Shown here: positions 1-6,330 of the stretch, in pieces
Layout of the letters: the number at the start of each line of letters is the position of its first letter
Numbering within the stretch: position 1 is the first letter of the stretch
NCBI GenBank assembly: GCA_902781215.1
Contig: CACZIO010000019.1
Location: 1-47,844 of the forward strand
DNA: 47,844 nt
Direction of reading: 5' to 3'
Source of the DNA: an uncultured Lachnospiraceae bacterium
GTDB taxonomy: Bacteria; Bacillota; Clostridia; Lachnospirales; Lachnospiraceae
Notes under the pieces: generated by a model
What the model was told of the DNA's origin: nothing
Databases searched by the model: none
Seen by the model: only the letters and a program-made list of their open reading frames with translations
Program-made: the position numbers and the translations under genes

Positions 1-170
1 GCACCTGCACCTTATCCACGTTGATTAGCCTGAGTGCGGCGCTCGCTGCTGCGGCAGCGTGATGCTGAGCTTTGGCCGTATGGTGGAGAGGCAGTCCGAC
101 CCCCCTAAAGGGGAACCCGCCGCAAGGCGGGGAGTAGGAAGCACGCGACTTAAGTCGTGTGAGGCTTCAC
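1..170 (+). mobile_element. Right end of an IS200/IS605 (IS1341-type) TnpB element
   Basis: Seen: short hairpins follow one another and end in GAGGCTTCAC at 170: CCCC/GGGG at 102-113, CCCGCC-GCAA-GGCGGG at 116-131, and a 10-bp stem (one G-U pair) at 142-161. Known: this hairpin train closed by a TTCAC-like end is typical of right ends of tnpB-only IS1341-type elements. Inference: tnpB lies left of the window on the plus strand; its last codons may be among bases 1-60 (plus-strand frames stop at 24, 28 and 60), but the frame cannot be chosen from this fragment. No transposase domain is visible here, so intactness is unknown. Confidence 0.7.
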
Positions 171-190
171 TAATTCTGTTTATTGCATCT
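61..190 (+). ncRNA. Predicted TnpB-associated guide RNA (omegaRNA/reRNA) scaffold and guide start
   Basis: TnpB nucleases of this family use an RNA from the 3' end of the element; the scaffold ends at the element boundary and the adjoining flank acts as guide. The GNRA-capped hairpin (116-131) and the terminal hairpin (142-161) fit such a scaffold. With the boundary at 170/171 the guide would begin TAATTCTGTTTATTGC. The 5' end is a guess because the tnpB stop codon is not identified. Confidence 0.5.
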
Positions 191-352
191 TTTCTATTTT
201 CACTCATTCCGACTATGCCGCTCGTAAGAGCGGCACCGCGAGGAGAAATACGCGGAGGCGTTTTCTCCTATGCGATCACAGGAGCTTTGGGCCGTCTCGC
301 GGCACAAAGCTCCGGAGTGAAAAATCTTGTATCGACAAGATTTCTCACTCTT
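187..352 (+). repeat. Four-hairpin dispersed repeat, copy A (type I)
   Basis: The core runs 207-352. Hairpin 1 is GCCGCTC-GTAA-GAGCGGC. Hairpin 2 is an AGGAGAAA/TTTCTCCT-type stem with an upper ACGC/GCGT stem and a GGAG loop. Hairpin 3 pairs GGAGCTTTG with CAAAGCTCC around an inner GCCG/CGGC stem. Hairpin 4 pairs ATCTTGT with ACAAGAT across an ATCG loop. Similarity to the copy at 35192 extends leftward to about 187, close to the end of the TnpB element. Antisense frames inside the repeat have no ribosome binding site and are not called genes. Confidence 0.85.
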
Positions 353-628
353 CTTTTCCCTTCTGTTTTTGTCTTTTCCCGCCTTTCCTTCCCCTGTAAA
401 ATCCGGAGCACAGTCAGGCCCGGGGCAGCTGCGCAAAGATGGACGGCCAAAGCCGGTCATGTACCGGCTTTCAAACACTGAAGATTATGTGAAGGTTGCC
501 CAATCTCTCTTGCCTTTTTTTTCCTCAGGATGTAACATGCGGATAATCGGTAAACAGTCAGCCCGGCCCCGAAAGCCTGTGCCGCCCGCTGCCTGATCCG
601 CTTCACTGCGGGATTTTCCCGCGATCAC
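353..628. other. Non-coding stretch with one perfect hairpin
   Basis: No supportable gene. A perfect 8-bp hairpin (AAGCCGGT/ACCGGCTT) lies at 450-470 without a U-tract. Pyrimidine-rich runs occur at 350-400 and 505-525. Confidence 0.5.
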
Positions 629-729
629 GCCCGGTTAGCCGCTGAAACTGCCACGGGTTCGTCTTTGTTTCATCGCGGGATTTCCGCGAGATCATGCCCG
701 GTTAGCCGCTGAAACTGCCACGGGTTCGT
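629..729 (+). repeat. Tandem direct repeat upstream of the PAP2 gene
   Basis: A 34-bp stretch starting GCCCGGTTAGCC and ending CACGGGTTCGT occurs identically at 629-662 and 696-729, a 67-bp offset. Each copy follows a similar short inverted repeat (GCGGGATTTTCCCGC near 608; CGCGGGATTTCCGCG near 674). The second copy runs into a T-tract just before the next ribosome binding site. Function unknown; tandem terminator-like or leader structures are possible. Confidence 0.7.
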
Positions 730-752
730 TTTTTAACAGGAGTTTGCTGTTT

Positions 753-1505
753 ATGAAGACATTCAGGAACGTGTCTGCGGAACAGCGGCGCTTCACGGGA
801 ACGGATCTTTCCGGGAAGCTCCGCACGCTGCTTCCGATGTTCTGCTATATGATCGTCTATCTCATCAGCTTTGCGCTGATCGAGCACTGGAACCGTCTGC
901 ACTATTCCGTGATCCACACGGCCGTCGATGACCTGATACCCTTCTATCCCGTCTTTGTCATCCCCTACCTGATGTGGTTTCCCTATGTGCTGGTCTGCGG
1001 CCTCTTCCTTCTCATGAAAAACGAGAAGGCCTACCACCGGTTCTGCACGACCCTGGCGATCGGGATGACGGTCTTTATCCTGGTCTCGGTCGTCTACCCC
1101 AACATCCACCTGATGCGTCCGGAGACCATGCCGGACGACAGTATTTTCACGCGGATGGTGTTCATGCTATACGCGGCGGACACGCCCACCAACCTCACGC
1201 CCAGCATCCACGTGTTCAACAGTCTGGCGGTCATCGCCGCGACCTGGAAATGGAACTGGCGCACAGATACTGGATATCAGTATCCGGCGGCGGTAAAGGC
1301 CTTCTGGCGGACCATCGCCACGGTCCTTGGCCTTCTGATCACGCTCTCCACTATGCTGATCAAGCAGCATTCCTTCTCGGATGTCGTGATCGCCGGCGCC
1401 CTGTTCGCGGTCGTACATCTAATGGTATACCGGTTTGACCTGCTCCTGTTCGGAGGTTCCGAACACATCCTCCCGGCGCTGCGTCCCCGTTACGTGCGCA
1501 GATGA
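753..1505 (+). CDS. PAP2-superfamily membrane phosphatase
   Basis: A 250-residue integral membrane protein with about six hydrophobic segments. The PAP2 motifs are visible: PSIH at residues 150-153 and KQHSFSD near 205-210, whose His and Asp match the catalytic C3 motif; the first (KxxxxxxRP-like) motif is weak, with only MRPET near 121. Family members remove phosphate from lipid phosphates such as undecaprenyl pyrophosphate or phosphatidic acid, or act as inositol-lipid synthases; the substrate cannot be read here. The ATG at 753 is chosen because ACAGGAG lies 10 bases upstream; an in-frame TTG at 744 has no such site. The gene ends at a bidirectional terminator shared with the converging LCP gene. 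Confidence 0.85.
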   Translation: MKTFRNVSAEQRRFTGTDLSGKLRTLLPMFCYMIVYLISFALIEHWNRLHYSVIHTAVDDLIPFYPVFVIPYLMWFPYVLVCGLFLLMKNEKAYHRFCTTLAIGMTVFILVSVVYPNIHLMRPETMPDDSIFTRMVFMLYAADTPTNLTPSIHVFNSLAVIAATWKWNWRTDTGYQYPAAVKAFWRTIATVLGLLITLSTMLIKQHSFSDVVIAGALFAVVHLMVYRFDLLLFGGSEHILPALRPRYVRR

Positions 1506-1554
1506 ACCGGGATATCCACATGAAATCAGGAGACGTGCGCCGCCGGGCGCACCG

Positions 1555-1600
1555 TAAAAAAGATCCGGTCCGCTGTCAGAAGCGGGTCGGATCTTTTTTT
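1555..1600. terminator. Bidirectional Rho-independent terminator
   Basis: A 13-bp stem (AGATCCGGTCCGC against GCGGGTCGGATCT, two G-U pairs) with an 8-base loop at 1561-1594. It has T's on the right and A's on the left, so it can terminate both the PAP2 gene and the LCP gene. Confidence 0.9.
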
Positions 1601-1681
1601 GATGCATGTGTCAGGATGGCTCCCGGGGGTTCGCTTTTTCCGCCCGGCTGTGCCAGGGCTGTTCCCGGTTTTCACGCCGGG

Positions 1682-3220
1682 TCACTGCTGTTTGCTGCTC
1701 TGCTCCCTGGGCCGCTCGTCCAGGATCATGTTGATGCGGGCTGTATTCTGCTTGACGCTGTAGTAGTCCGGCCATGTGACCGACGCCACACCGGCGGAGA
1801 AGGTGTTCTCCATTCCGCCGCCGCCGCTTGCGGCTGCCTGGCGCAGGATGATCCAGTCCGTACCCTCGGAGAGCTGCTGGCTGATCAGCTCTGCGATCTT
1901 GGATTCAGGCAGGTCGGTCTGGAAGGAGCCGCGCATGCTGTCGAGGAGGGCGCTGGCATTGACGATCAGGGCCGGGGACATGACCTTCTCGATGATGGCC
2001 TTGAGGACCTGTTCCTGGTCCTTGCCGCGCTGGTTGTCGCCGTCCGGGAAGGAGAAGCGCTCGCGGCTGAAGGCGAGGGCCTCCCGGCCGTTCAGGTGGT
2101 TCCAGCCCTTGTCAATGTGGACCTCTGAATCCGTGAAGCAGTCAAATTCATAGTCCGACCATACATCCACGCCGTCGATGGCATCGACGATGTCGATCAG
2201 GGTCGTAAAGTTGACGCGGACATAGTAAGTGATGTCGATCCCGTAGAGGTTCTCGAGCGTCCGGATGGAGGCGTCCTCTCCGTAGATCCCCGCATGGGTG
2301 AGCTTGTCCCTCTGGCCGTAGGAGACCTCGGGGATCTCCACGTAGTAGTCGCGGGGCGTCGTCGTCATGAGGATCTTCTTGGTCTTGGGATTGATCGTGA
2401 CGATGATATTGACGTCGCTCCGGCTGGTCTGGGAGATATCGCCCTTGACATCGATGCCGCTGATCAGCAGGTTGAAGGGCTCCCCGGGCTCCACGTTCTC
2501 ATAGGCCATCTCCGTGCGGATCTCAAAGGTGTCGATGACCCTCGTCGAGGAGGCAAAGCTGTCCATGACTTCCTCGAGGACAGAGCCGTAGGCCTCGCGG
2601 TAGACCGCCGCGTCGATTTCCCCTTCCGTGAGTGCGCGGGCTGCTTCCAGGGCGGTCCCGTACTCTCTGTAGTCTATGTTCTCCTGCCGGGTATTGAGGC
2701 GGAGTGTCTCCAGGAAGGTCTCCTTCTCCTCATCGTCCAAATCGTCCACGATCCCGAACTTATACTCGCCCGTGTCCCCGATCTCCAGTGCCTTGTCGTC
2801 CTTGCGGACCACGACATTGAGGACATCGGTCTTGTAGGAGGCCTCCGCGCCGTGCAGCAGGGACATGGTCCTGTGCAGGTAGGAGCTGCCGATCAGCTGT
2901 GCGATGATCATCAGCAGGCTCAGGACAATGGCGATGATCCTGGTGCGCTTTTTGCGGATTCCGACCAGCAGGACCACCAGGAGCACCATGCCGCCCAGCA
3001 CCGCAAAGGCGGTCAGGATATAATTCCAGGGGATCATGCCGGTCCCGTTGAGCAGATAGAGCAGGAGGGCGGCCGTTCCCGCCTGCAGCAGGGACAGGAC
3101 GCCGCCGACCGCATGCAGATTTCTGGTCAGGATATTTTTGTGTCTGTGCTTATGTGAAGCGTGCTCATCGTGATTCTGATCTTCGTTCTTCTTTTTATTC
3201 GTCTCTTTCGATGATGCCAT
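1682..3220 (-). CDS. LCP (LytR-CpsA-Psr) family cell-wall polymer ligase
   Basis: LCP enzymes attach teichoic acid or capsular polymers from undecaprenyl pyrophosphate carriers to peptidoglycan outside the membrane. The 512-residue product has a charged, His/Lys-rich cytoplasmic tail, three hydrophobic segments within about residues 38-115, an extra extracellular region (about 120-240), then the LCP domain. Recognisable motifs are SGIDVKGD, SRSDVNIIVTINP, TTTPRDYYVEI, KLTHAGIYG and SRERFSFPDGDNQRGKDQ, which carry the conserved Asp and Arg residues that bind pyrophosphate and metal. GGAGGG precedes the ATG. It is longer than a minimal LCP protein because of the N-terminal region. It appears monocistronic. 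Confidence 0.95.
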   Translation of the reverse strand: MASSKETNKKKNEDQNHDEHASHKHRHKNILTRNLHAVGGVLSLLQAGTAALLLYLLNGTGMIPWNYILTAFAVLGGMVLLVVLLVGIRKKRTRIIAIVLSLLMIIAQLIGSSYLHRTMSLLHGAEASYKTDVLNVVVRKDDKALEIGDTGEYKFGIVDDLDDEEKETFLETLRLNTRQENIDYREYGTALEAARALTEGEIDAAVYREAYGSVLEEVMDSFASSTRVIDTFEIRTEMAYENVEPGEPFNLLISGIDVKGDISQTSRSDVNIIVTINPKTKKILMTTTPRDYYVEIPEVSYGQRDKLTHAGIYGEDASIRTLENLYGIDITYYVRVNFTTLIDIVDAIDGVDVWSDYEFDCFTDSEVHIDKGWNHLNGREALAFSRERFSFPDGDNQRGKDQEQVLKAIIEKVMSPALIVNASALLDSMRGSFQTDLPESKIAELISQQLSEGTDWIILRQAAASGGGGMENTFSAGVASVTWPDYYSVKQNTARINMILDERPREQSSKQQ

Positions 3221-3248
3221 CCTGCATCCCTCCGGTTTATCATTTCAG

Positions 3249-3275
3249 GCAGTCACATGCCTGTATACTGACTGC
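3249..3275. promoter_or_regulatory. Inverted repeat upstream of the LCP gene
   Basis: Arms GCAGTCA and TGACTGC flank a 13-base centre that includes TGTATAC, about 30 bases before the LCP start. It could be an operator or leader hairpin. No convincing -35/-10 pair was found. Confidence 0.35.
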
Positions 3276-3370
3276 TTTTCTAAAGTTCCGTCCTGTTTTC
3301 TCCGGTGACCGCCTGTTCTGAAAAAATGTCTCTCGGCCCGGCATGACCGGCGCGGTCGCGGAACAGTCCG

Positions 3371-4066
3371 TTATTTACTCACACCTGACGGCACCGAGGT
3401 GACCATAAAGGTCCCGTCTTCGCGGATGATCATGCCCGTCAGCCGGTTCCCGTAGACACATCCCGTGTCCAGTGCGATCATGCCGGTCTCCGGGAGGACC
3501 GTCCAGACGTCCTCCTGGATGCGGCCGTAATGGTCGCCGTGAAAATAAATGGGCACGCGGTAGGGGGTGTGCCCCGTCATGACCAGCTTCCCTTCGTAGT
3601 GCGTGTCGCGCCCCCAGATCAGCGTCTCGATCTCATTGCGCGCCGGGTCCGGGTCAGACAGGGAAGCATGCACGCAGCTGAACCTGTCTGTCACGTAATA
3701 ATAGGGCATTTCCTCGTACCAGGCAAGGTATTCCTGATATTTATGTTTATTGTGGATAAAAGAAAAAACAGTCTTCTCCCCGCTGTTGTAGTACCACAGG
3801 TCGCGGTCCCGCCCGCCGTAGGCGGCCGCATCCAGCATCATCTGCTCGTGGTTGCCGCGGATGAGGACGCACCGGTCCCCCATGCGCTCCTTCAATCCGT
3901 GCAGATATTCAAAGGTCTCATAGATGGCGGGGCCTCTGTCGATCGTATCACCCAGATTGATGAGCAGGTCTTCCTCCTCCCGGAAGCCCATTTTGTCCAG
4001 CAGCTGCCGGCATTCATCGCAGCAGCCATGCAGATCGGTTATGATCAGTGTTCTGTTGTCTCCCAC
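3371..4066 (-). CDS. Metallophosphoesterase, PPP (Ser/Thr phosphatase-like) family
   Basis: The 231-residue protein has the PPP signature in order: DLHG (residues 11-14), GDTIDRG (about 39-45), RGNHE (about 69-73) and a late MTGHTPY motif, which together bind two metal ions. Bacterial relatives act on phosphoproteins or on dinucleoside tetraphosphates, and the sequence does not settle which. The start codon lies inside the end of the barstar-like gene (22-bp overlap), so translation is probably coupled. It is the third gene of an operon headed by a barnase-like lipoprotein. The partnership with a toxin/inhibitor pair is unusual and may be only co-transcription. Confidence 0.9.
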   Translation of the reverse strand: MGDNRTLIITDLHGCCDECRQLLDKMGFREEEDLLINLGDTIDRGPAIYETFEYLHGLKERMGDRCVLIRGNHEQMMLDAAAYGGRDRDLWYYNSGEKTVFSFIHNKHKYQEYLAWYEEMPYYYVTDRFSCVHASLSDPDPARNEIETLIWGRDTHYEGKLVMTGHTPYRVPIYFHGDHYGRIQEDVWTVLPETGMIALDTGCVYGNRLTGMIIREDGTFMVTSVPSGVSK

Positions 4067-4473
4067 GGGTCATCCTCCTGCAAAGGAAATGCAAGATCCG
4101 GAGCCTCCGGATCATCCGCCTGCATTGTCGCCTGTTCCTGATCCTCCCCGTCCCGGGCCTCTTCCGGCAGACCGGGATCCTCATAATTGTCTTCTGCATG
4201 ATCTTCCGAGAAAAAAACGGTCAGGCCCGGAAGCTCCTCCTGCGCGTCGCGCAGGACCCGGCCCAGCCTGTCGAGGTAATCCCGCATCTGCGCGGGCGCC
4301 AGGTCCTGGCCCGTCACACGGATGAGCACCTCTCCGGACAGGTCCGTCAGCGCATCGTAGAGCGCATCCAGATTCCTGCCGTACCAGGCGGGCAGGGGCA
4401 GGCTCTCCATCAATTGTTCATGCAGGGAGGTGACATCTGTCACACGGGACAGATCGATCTTGTATTCTGCCAT
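4045..4473 (-). CDS. Barstar-family ribonuclease inhibitor
   Basis: Barstar binds and blocks barnase-type ribonucleases inside the producing cell. The first 90 or so of 142 residues fit the family: an N-terminal strand, then LPAWYGRNLDALYDALTDL, the helix region that docks in the barnase active site, then a second helical part. The last 45 residues are strongly acidic and low in complexity, beyond the normal barstar length of about 90. The gene lies 42 bp downstream of a barnase homologue, as expected for an immunity gene, and its 3' end overlaps the phosphatase start. Confidence 0.9.
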   Translation of the reverse strand: MAEYKIDLSRVTDVTSLHEQLMESLPLPAWYGRNLDALYDALTDLSGEVLIRVTGQDLAPAQMRDYLDRLGRVLRDAQEELPGLTVFFSEDHAEDNYEDPGLPEEARDGEDQEQATMQADDPEAPDLAFPLQEDDPWETTEH

Positions 4474-4515
4474 GATTTTCCCTTTCCGAATCTACCCGGG
4501 CGCAGCGTATGACAG

Positions 4516-5187
4516 CTACTCGCCGCCGTACAGGAGCGTGAACGTCTCATAGTGATCGTCGGTGTAATAGATATTTCCCCGGTCATCAAACACAAGGCGC
4601 TCGGCACCCCGCTTCGATTTTCCAAGCGTATTGATATCACATTCGTGGTAGTTTCCTTCCGGCAGAACGCCCTCGTAATTGCCGAAGCGGTCGCCGCCGA
4701 TGCACATGCCCGGGGCGAACCTCTCGAGGGAACCGCCCTCCCAGCCGAGCTTCCTGGCCTCTTTCTTGGTCATGAAATTGGGCGGCAGCGTTCCGTAGGT
4801 ATGCAGGTAAAGGGCGACCTCCTCCGCGCCGGTGTAGGTGCCGTCCGGGTCGGGAAGATCCGCTTCTTCATCCGCGGCTGTCCCGTCCTTGTCCGGATCC
4901 CGGTCCGCATCCGCGGCGTCCGGTTCATCCTCCTCTGCATCATCCGTCTCTTCGGTATACTCCTCTTCAGCATCCTGCCCGCCGGACTCTGCCCCTTCTC
5001 CGGCTCCCCCGGATCCACGGTCGGCAGACGTGTTTGCAGACACCGTCTCCTGCGGTGTGTTTCCGGCTTCTCCGCCGGATGCGCCTTTCCTTCCTCCGCA
5101 CCCTGCCGCGAGGAGGACAGTCAGGACCAGGACAAGCAGGGGGATCAGGATCCTCCTGCAGGGTCTCCACGTTCTGAGATGTTTCAT
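4516..5187 (-). CDS. Barnase-like guanyl-specific ribonuclease with lipoprotein signal
   Basis: The C-terminal 110 residues match barnase: LYLHTYGTLPPNFMTKKEA, LGWEGG, APGMCIGGDRFGNYEG, HECDIN, GAERLVF and DDHYETF. The catalytic Glu, Arg and His are in place at about E182, R197 and H212, with spacing close to barnase E73/R87/H102. The N-terminus is a signal peptide ending LLAAGCGG, a lipobox with an invariant Cys near residue 30, so the enzyme is probably anchored outside the membrane. A linker of about 90 residues rich in Asp, Glu, Gly and Ala separates anchor and enzyme. Barnase itself is freely secreted, so the lipid anchor is atypical. It heads the barstar/phosphatase operon. Confidence 0.92.
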   Translation of the reverse strand: MKHLRTWRPCRRILIPLLVLVLTVLLAAGCGGRKGASGGEAGNTPQETVSANTSADRGSGGAGEGAESGGQDAEEEYTEETDDAEEDEPDAADADRDPDKDGTAADEEADLPDPDGTYTGAEEVALYLHTYGTLPPNFMTKKEARKLGWEGGSLERFAPGMCIGGDRFGNYEGVLPEGNYHECDINTLGKSKRGAERLVFDDRGNIYYTDDHYETFTLLYGGE

Positions 5188-5383
5188 GGTGCTCTCTCCT
5201 TATCCATCCGTTCCGAAGCGCGTACCCGGCCCGCTGCTTTCATCAGGCTTGACATAGCGGCAGATACGGGGCTATGCTGACAGAGTGTCCATCCATCCGC
5301 CTCTCCCGCCTCAGATGATGCGGGAGACCACACTCCGGATAGATGGCAGTCCCTGTCGCAGCCAAAAAACGAAAGGTTCTCCG

Positions 5384-5848
5384 ATGAAGCTCGTCATAGA
5401 AGGCAACTACACAAGTCCCAATGCAATCTTTCTGGATGATCGTGTCCGGATCGGCCGGAACTCTTATCCCTACTCGGAAATCACGGACGTCCGGTCCGTC
5501 TCTGCGCCCGCGCGCCTGGTCAACGGCCTGGTCCAGTTCTCCCTCCGCAGCGGAGAGGTCCTCCACGTGACCTATTTTCTGAAGGACACAGAAAAAATGC
5601 GGAAGGCCCTGCAGGCAGTCATGCCCTACGTGCGCAAAAACAAAGCGGAGCACGCCTCCTCCGCTTTTCTGGAAAGCGATCTGTTTGACCGCGGTGCGGA
5701 CCGCTCAGGTAAAGAAGGAGCCGTCAGCGTCGTCGATGAACTGACCCGGCTCTCGCGCCTGCACGACAGCGGCAGCCTCACCGATGAGGAATTCACGCTC
5801 CTGAAGCGCCGCATCATTGAAGATGCGTCAGGCGGCCGCCCCGACTGA
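5384..5848 (+). CDS. SHOCT-domain protein with N-terminal PH-like fold
   Basis: The 154-residue product has an N-terminal strand-rich part (about 1-85) resembling bacterial PH-like/DUF4429-type domains and a C-terminal SHOCT helix pair (LTRLSRLHDSGSLTDEEFTLLKRRIIE). SHOCT segments are short oligomerisation-type modules found at protein ends; no enzymatic role is evident. The start at 5384 is preferred because GAAAGG lies just upstream; the open frame continues 33 codons further without a ribosome site. It is transcribed away from the barnase operon. Confidence 0.75.
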   Translation: MKLVIEGNYTSPNAIFLDDRVRIGRNSYPYSEITDVRSVSAPARLVNGLVQFSLRSGEVLHVTYFLKDTEKMRKALQAVMPYVRKNKAEHASSAFLESDLFDRGADRSGKEGAVSVVDELTRLSRLHDSGSLTDEEFTLLKRRIIEDASGGRPD

Positions 5849-5895
5849 GATCCCGCATTTCGTATTTCAGATCCGGGATCCGGTCACGCCTGTTT

Positions 5896-6135
5896 TTATT
5901 CTTCCTGAAGTCTCGTGATCAGGGTCAGAATAGCCTCGACGGAGTTGAAATTCTCCGGCAGCAGGTCATTGACGTTGATGCTGATGTCAAAGGCATCATT
6001 GATCTCACTGACGATCGAGATGATATCAAAGGAGTCCAGAAGCTCATCATCGATGAGGGCTTTTTCCTTCTCAAAATCAATGTCAGGTCTGGTCTCTTCC
6101 AGGATGTCCATCAGTTCCTGTCTGTTCTCTTCCAT
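5896..6135 (-). CDS. dltC: Acyl/D-alanyl carrier protein (DltC-like)
   Basis: A 79-residue carrier protein. The phosphopantetheine attachment Ser is S35 in LLDSFDIISIV, followed by the usual helix. In dlt systems the carrier receives an activated acyl group (normally D-alanine) from DltA and hands it to the membrane MBOAT. AAGGAG stands 8 bases before the ATG at 6135, so seven upstream codons are excluded. It is the last gene of the dlt-like operon, 195 bp after the adenylation gene with two strong hairpins between. The carried group is inferred from context. Confidence 0.85.
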   Translation of the reverse strand: MEENRQELMDILEETRPDIDFEKEKALIDDELLDSFDIISIVSEINDAFDISINVNDLLPENFNSVEAILTLITRLQEE

Positions 6136-6216
6136 CTTTTTTCTCCTTATGTTCATTCACTTTTCTGCAGCATGCCGGAGTGATACGGCTGATCAGATAA
6201 CGATTATTGTACATGG

Positions 6217-6313
6217 TGCCCGGTCCACGATGGACCGGGCAAAACTGTCGTGTCACGGGAAGGCACAGAAACAGCCTGCGGTTCCGTGTGCGCCGGCCCG
6301 GATGCCGGGCCGG
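6217..6313. promoter_or_regulatory. Two strong hairpins in the dltA-dltC gap
   Basis: Hairpin one is a perfect 11-bp stem (TGCCCGGTCCA/TGGACCGGGCA, loop CGA) at 6217-6241. Hairpin two is a perfect 9-bp stem (CCGGCCCGG/CCGGGCCGG, loop ATG) at 6293-6313. Neither has a U-tract on either strand. They may set mRNA stability or processing between the adenylation enzyme and the carrier protein, whose needed amounts may differ. Confidence 0.6.
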
Positions 6314-6330
6314 TCCGGGTCAGGCTTTAG

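Noticed and set aside
25..207. Minus-strand frame starting MSENRKD that runs into the TnpB element end, suggesting a gene cut by insertion.
   Set aside because: Its first codons fall in sequence shared with the repeat copy at 35192 and no ribosome site precedes it; it is more likely repeat flank.
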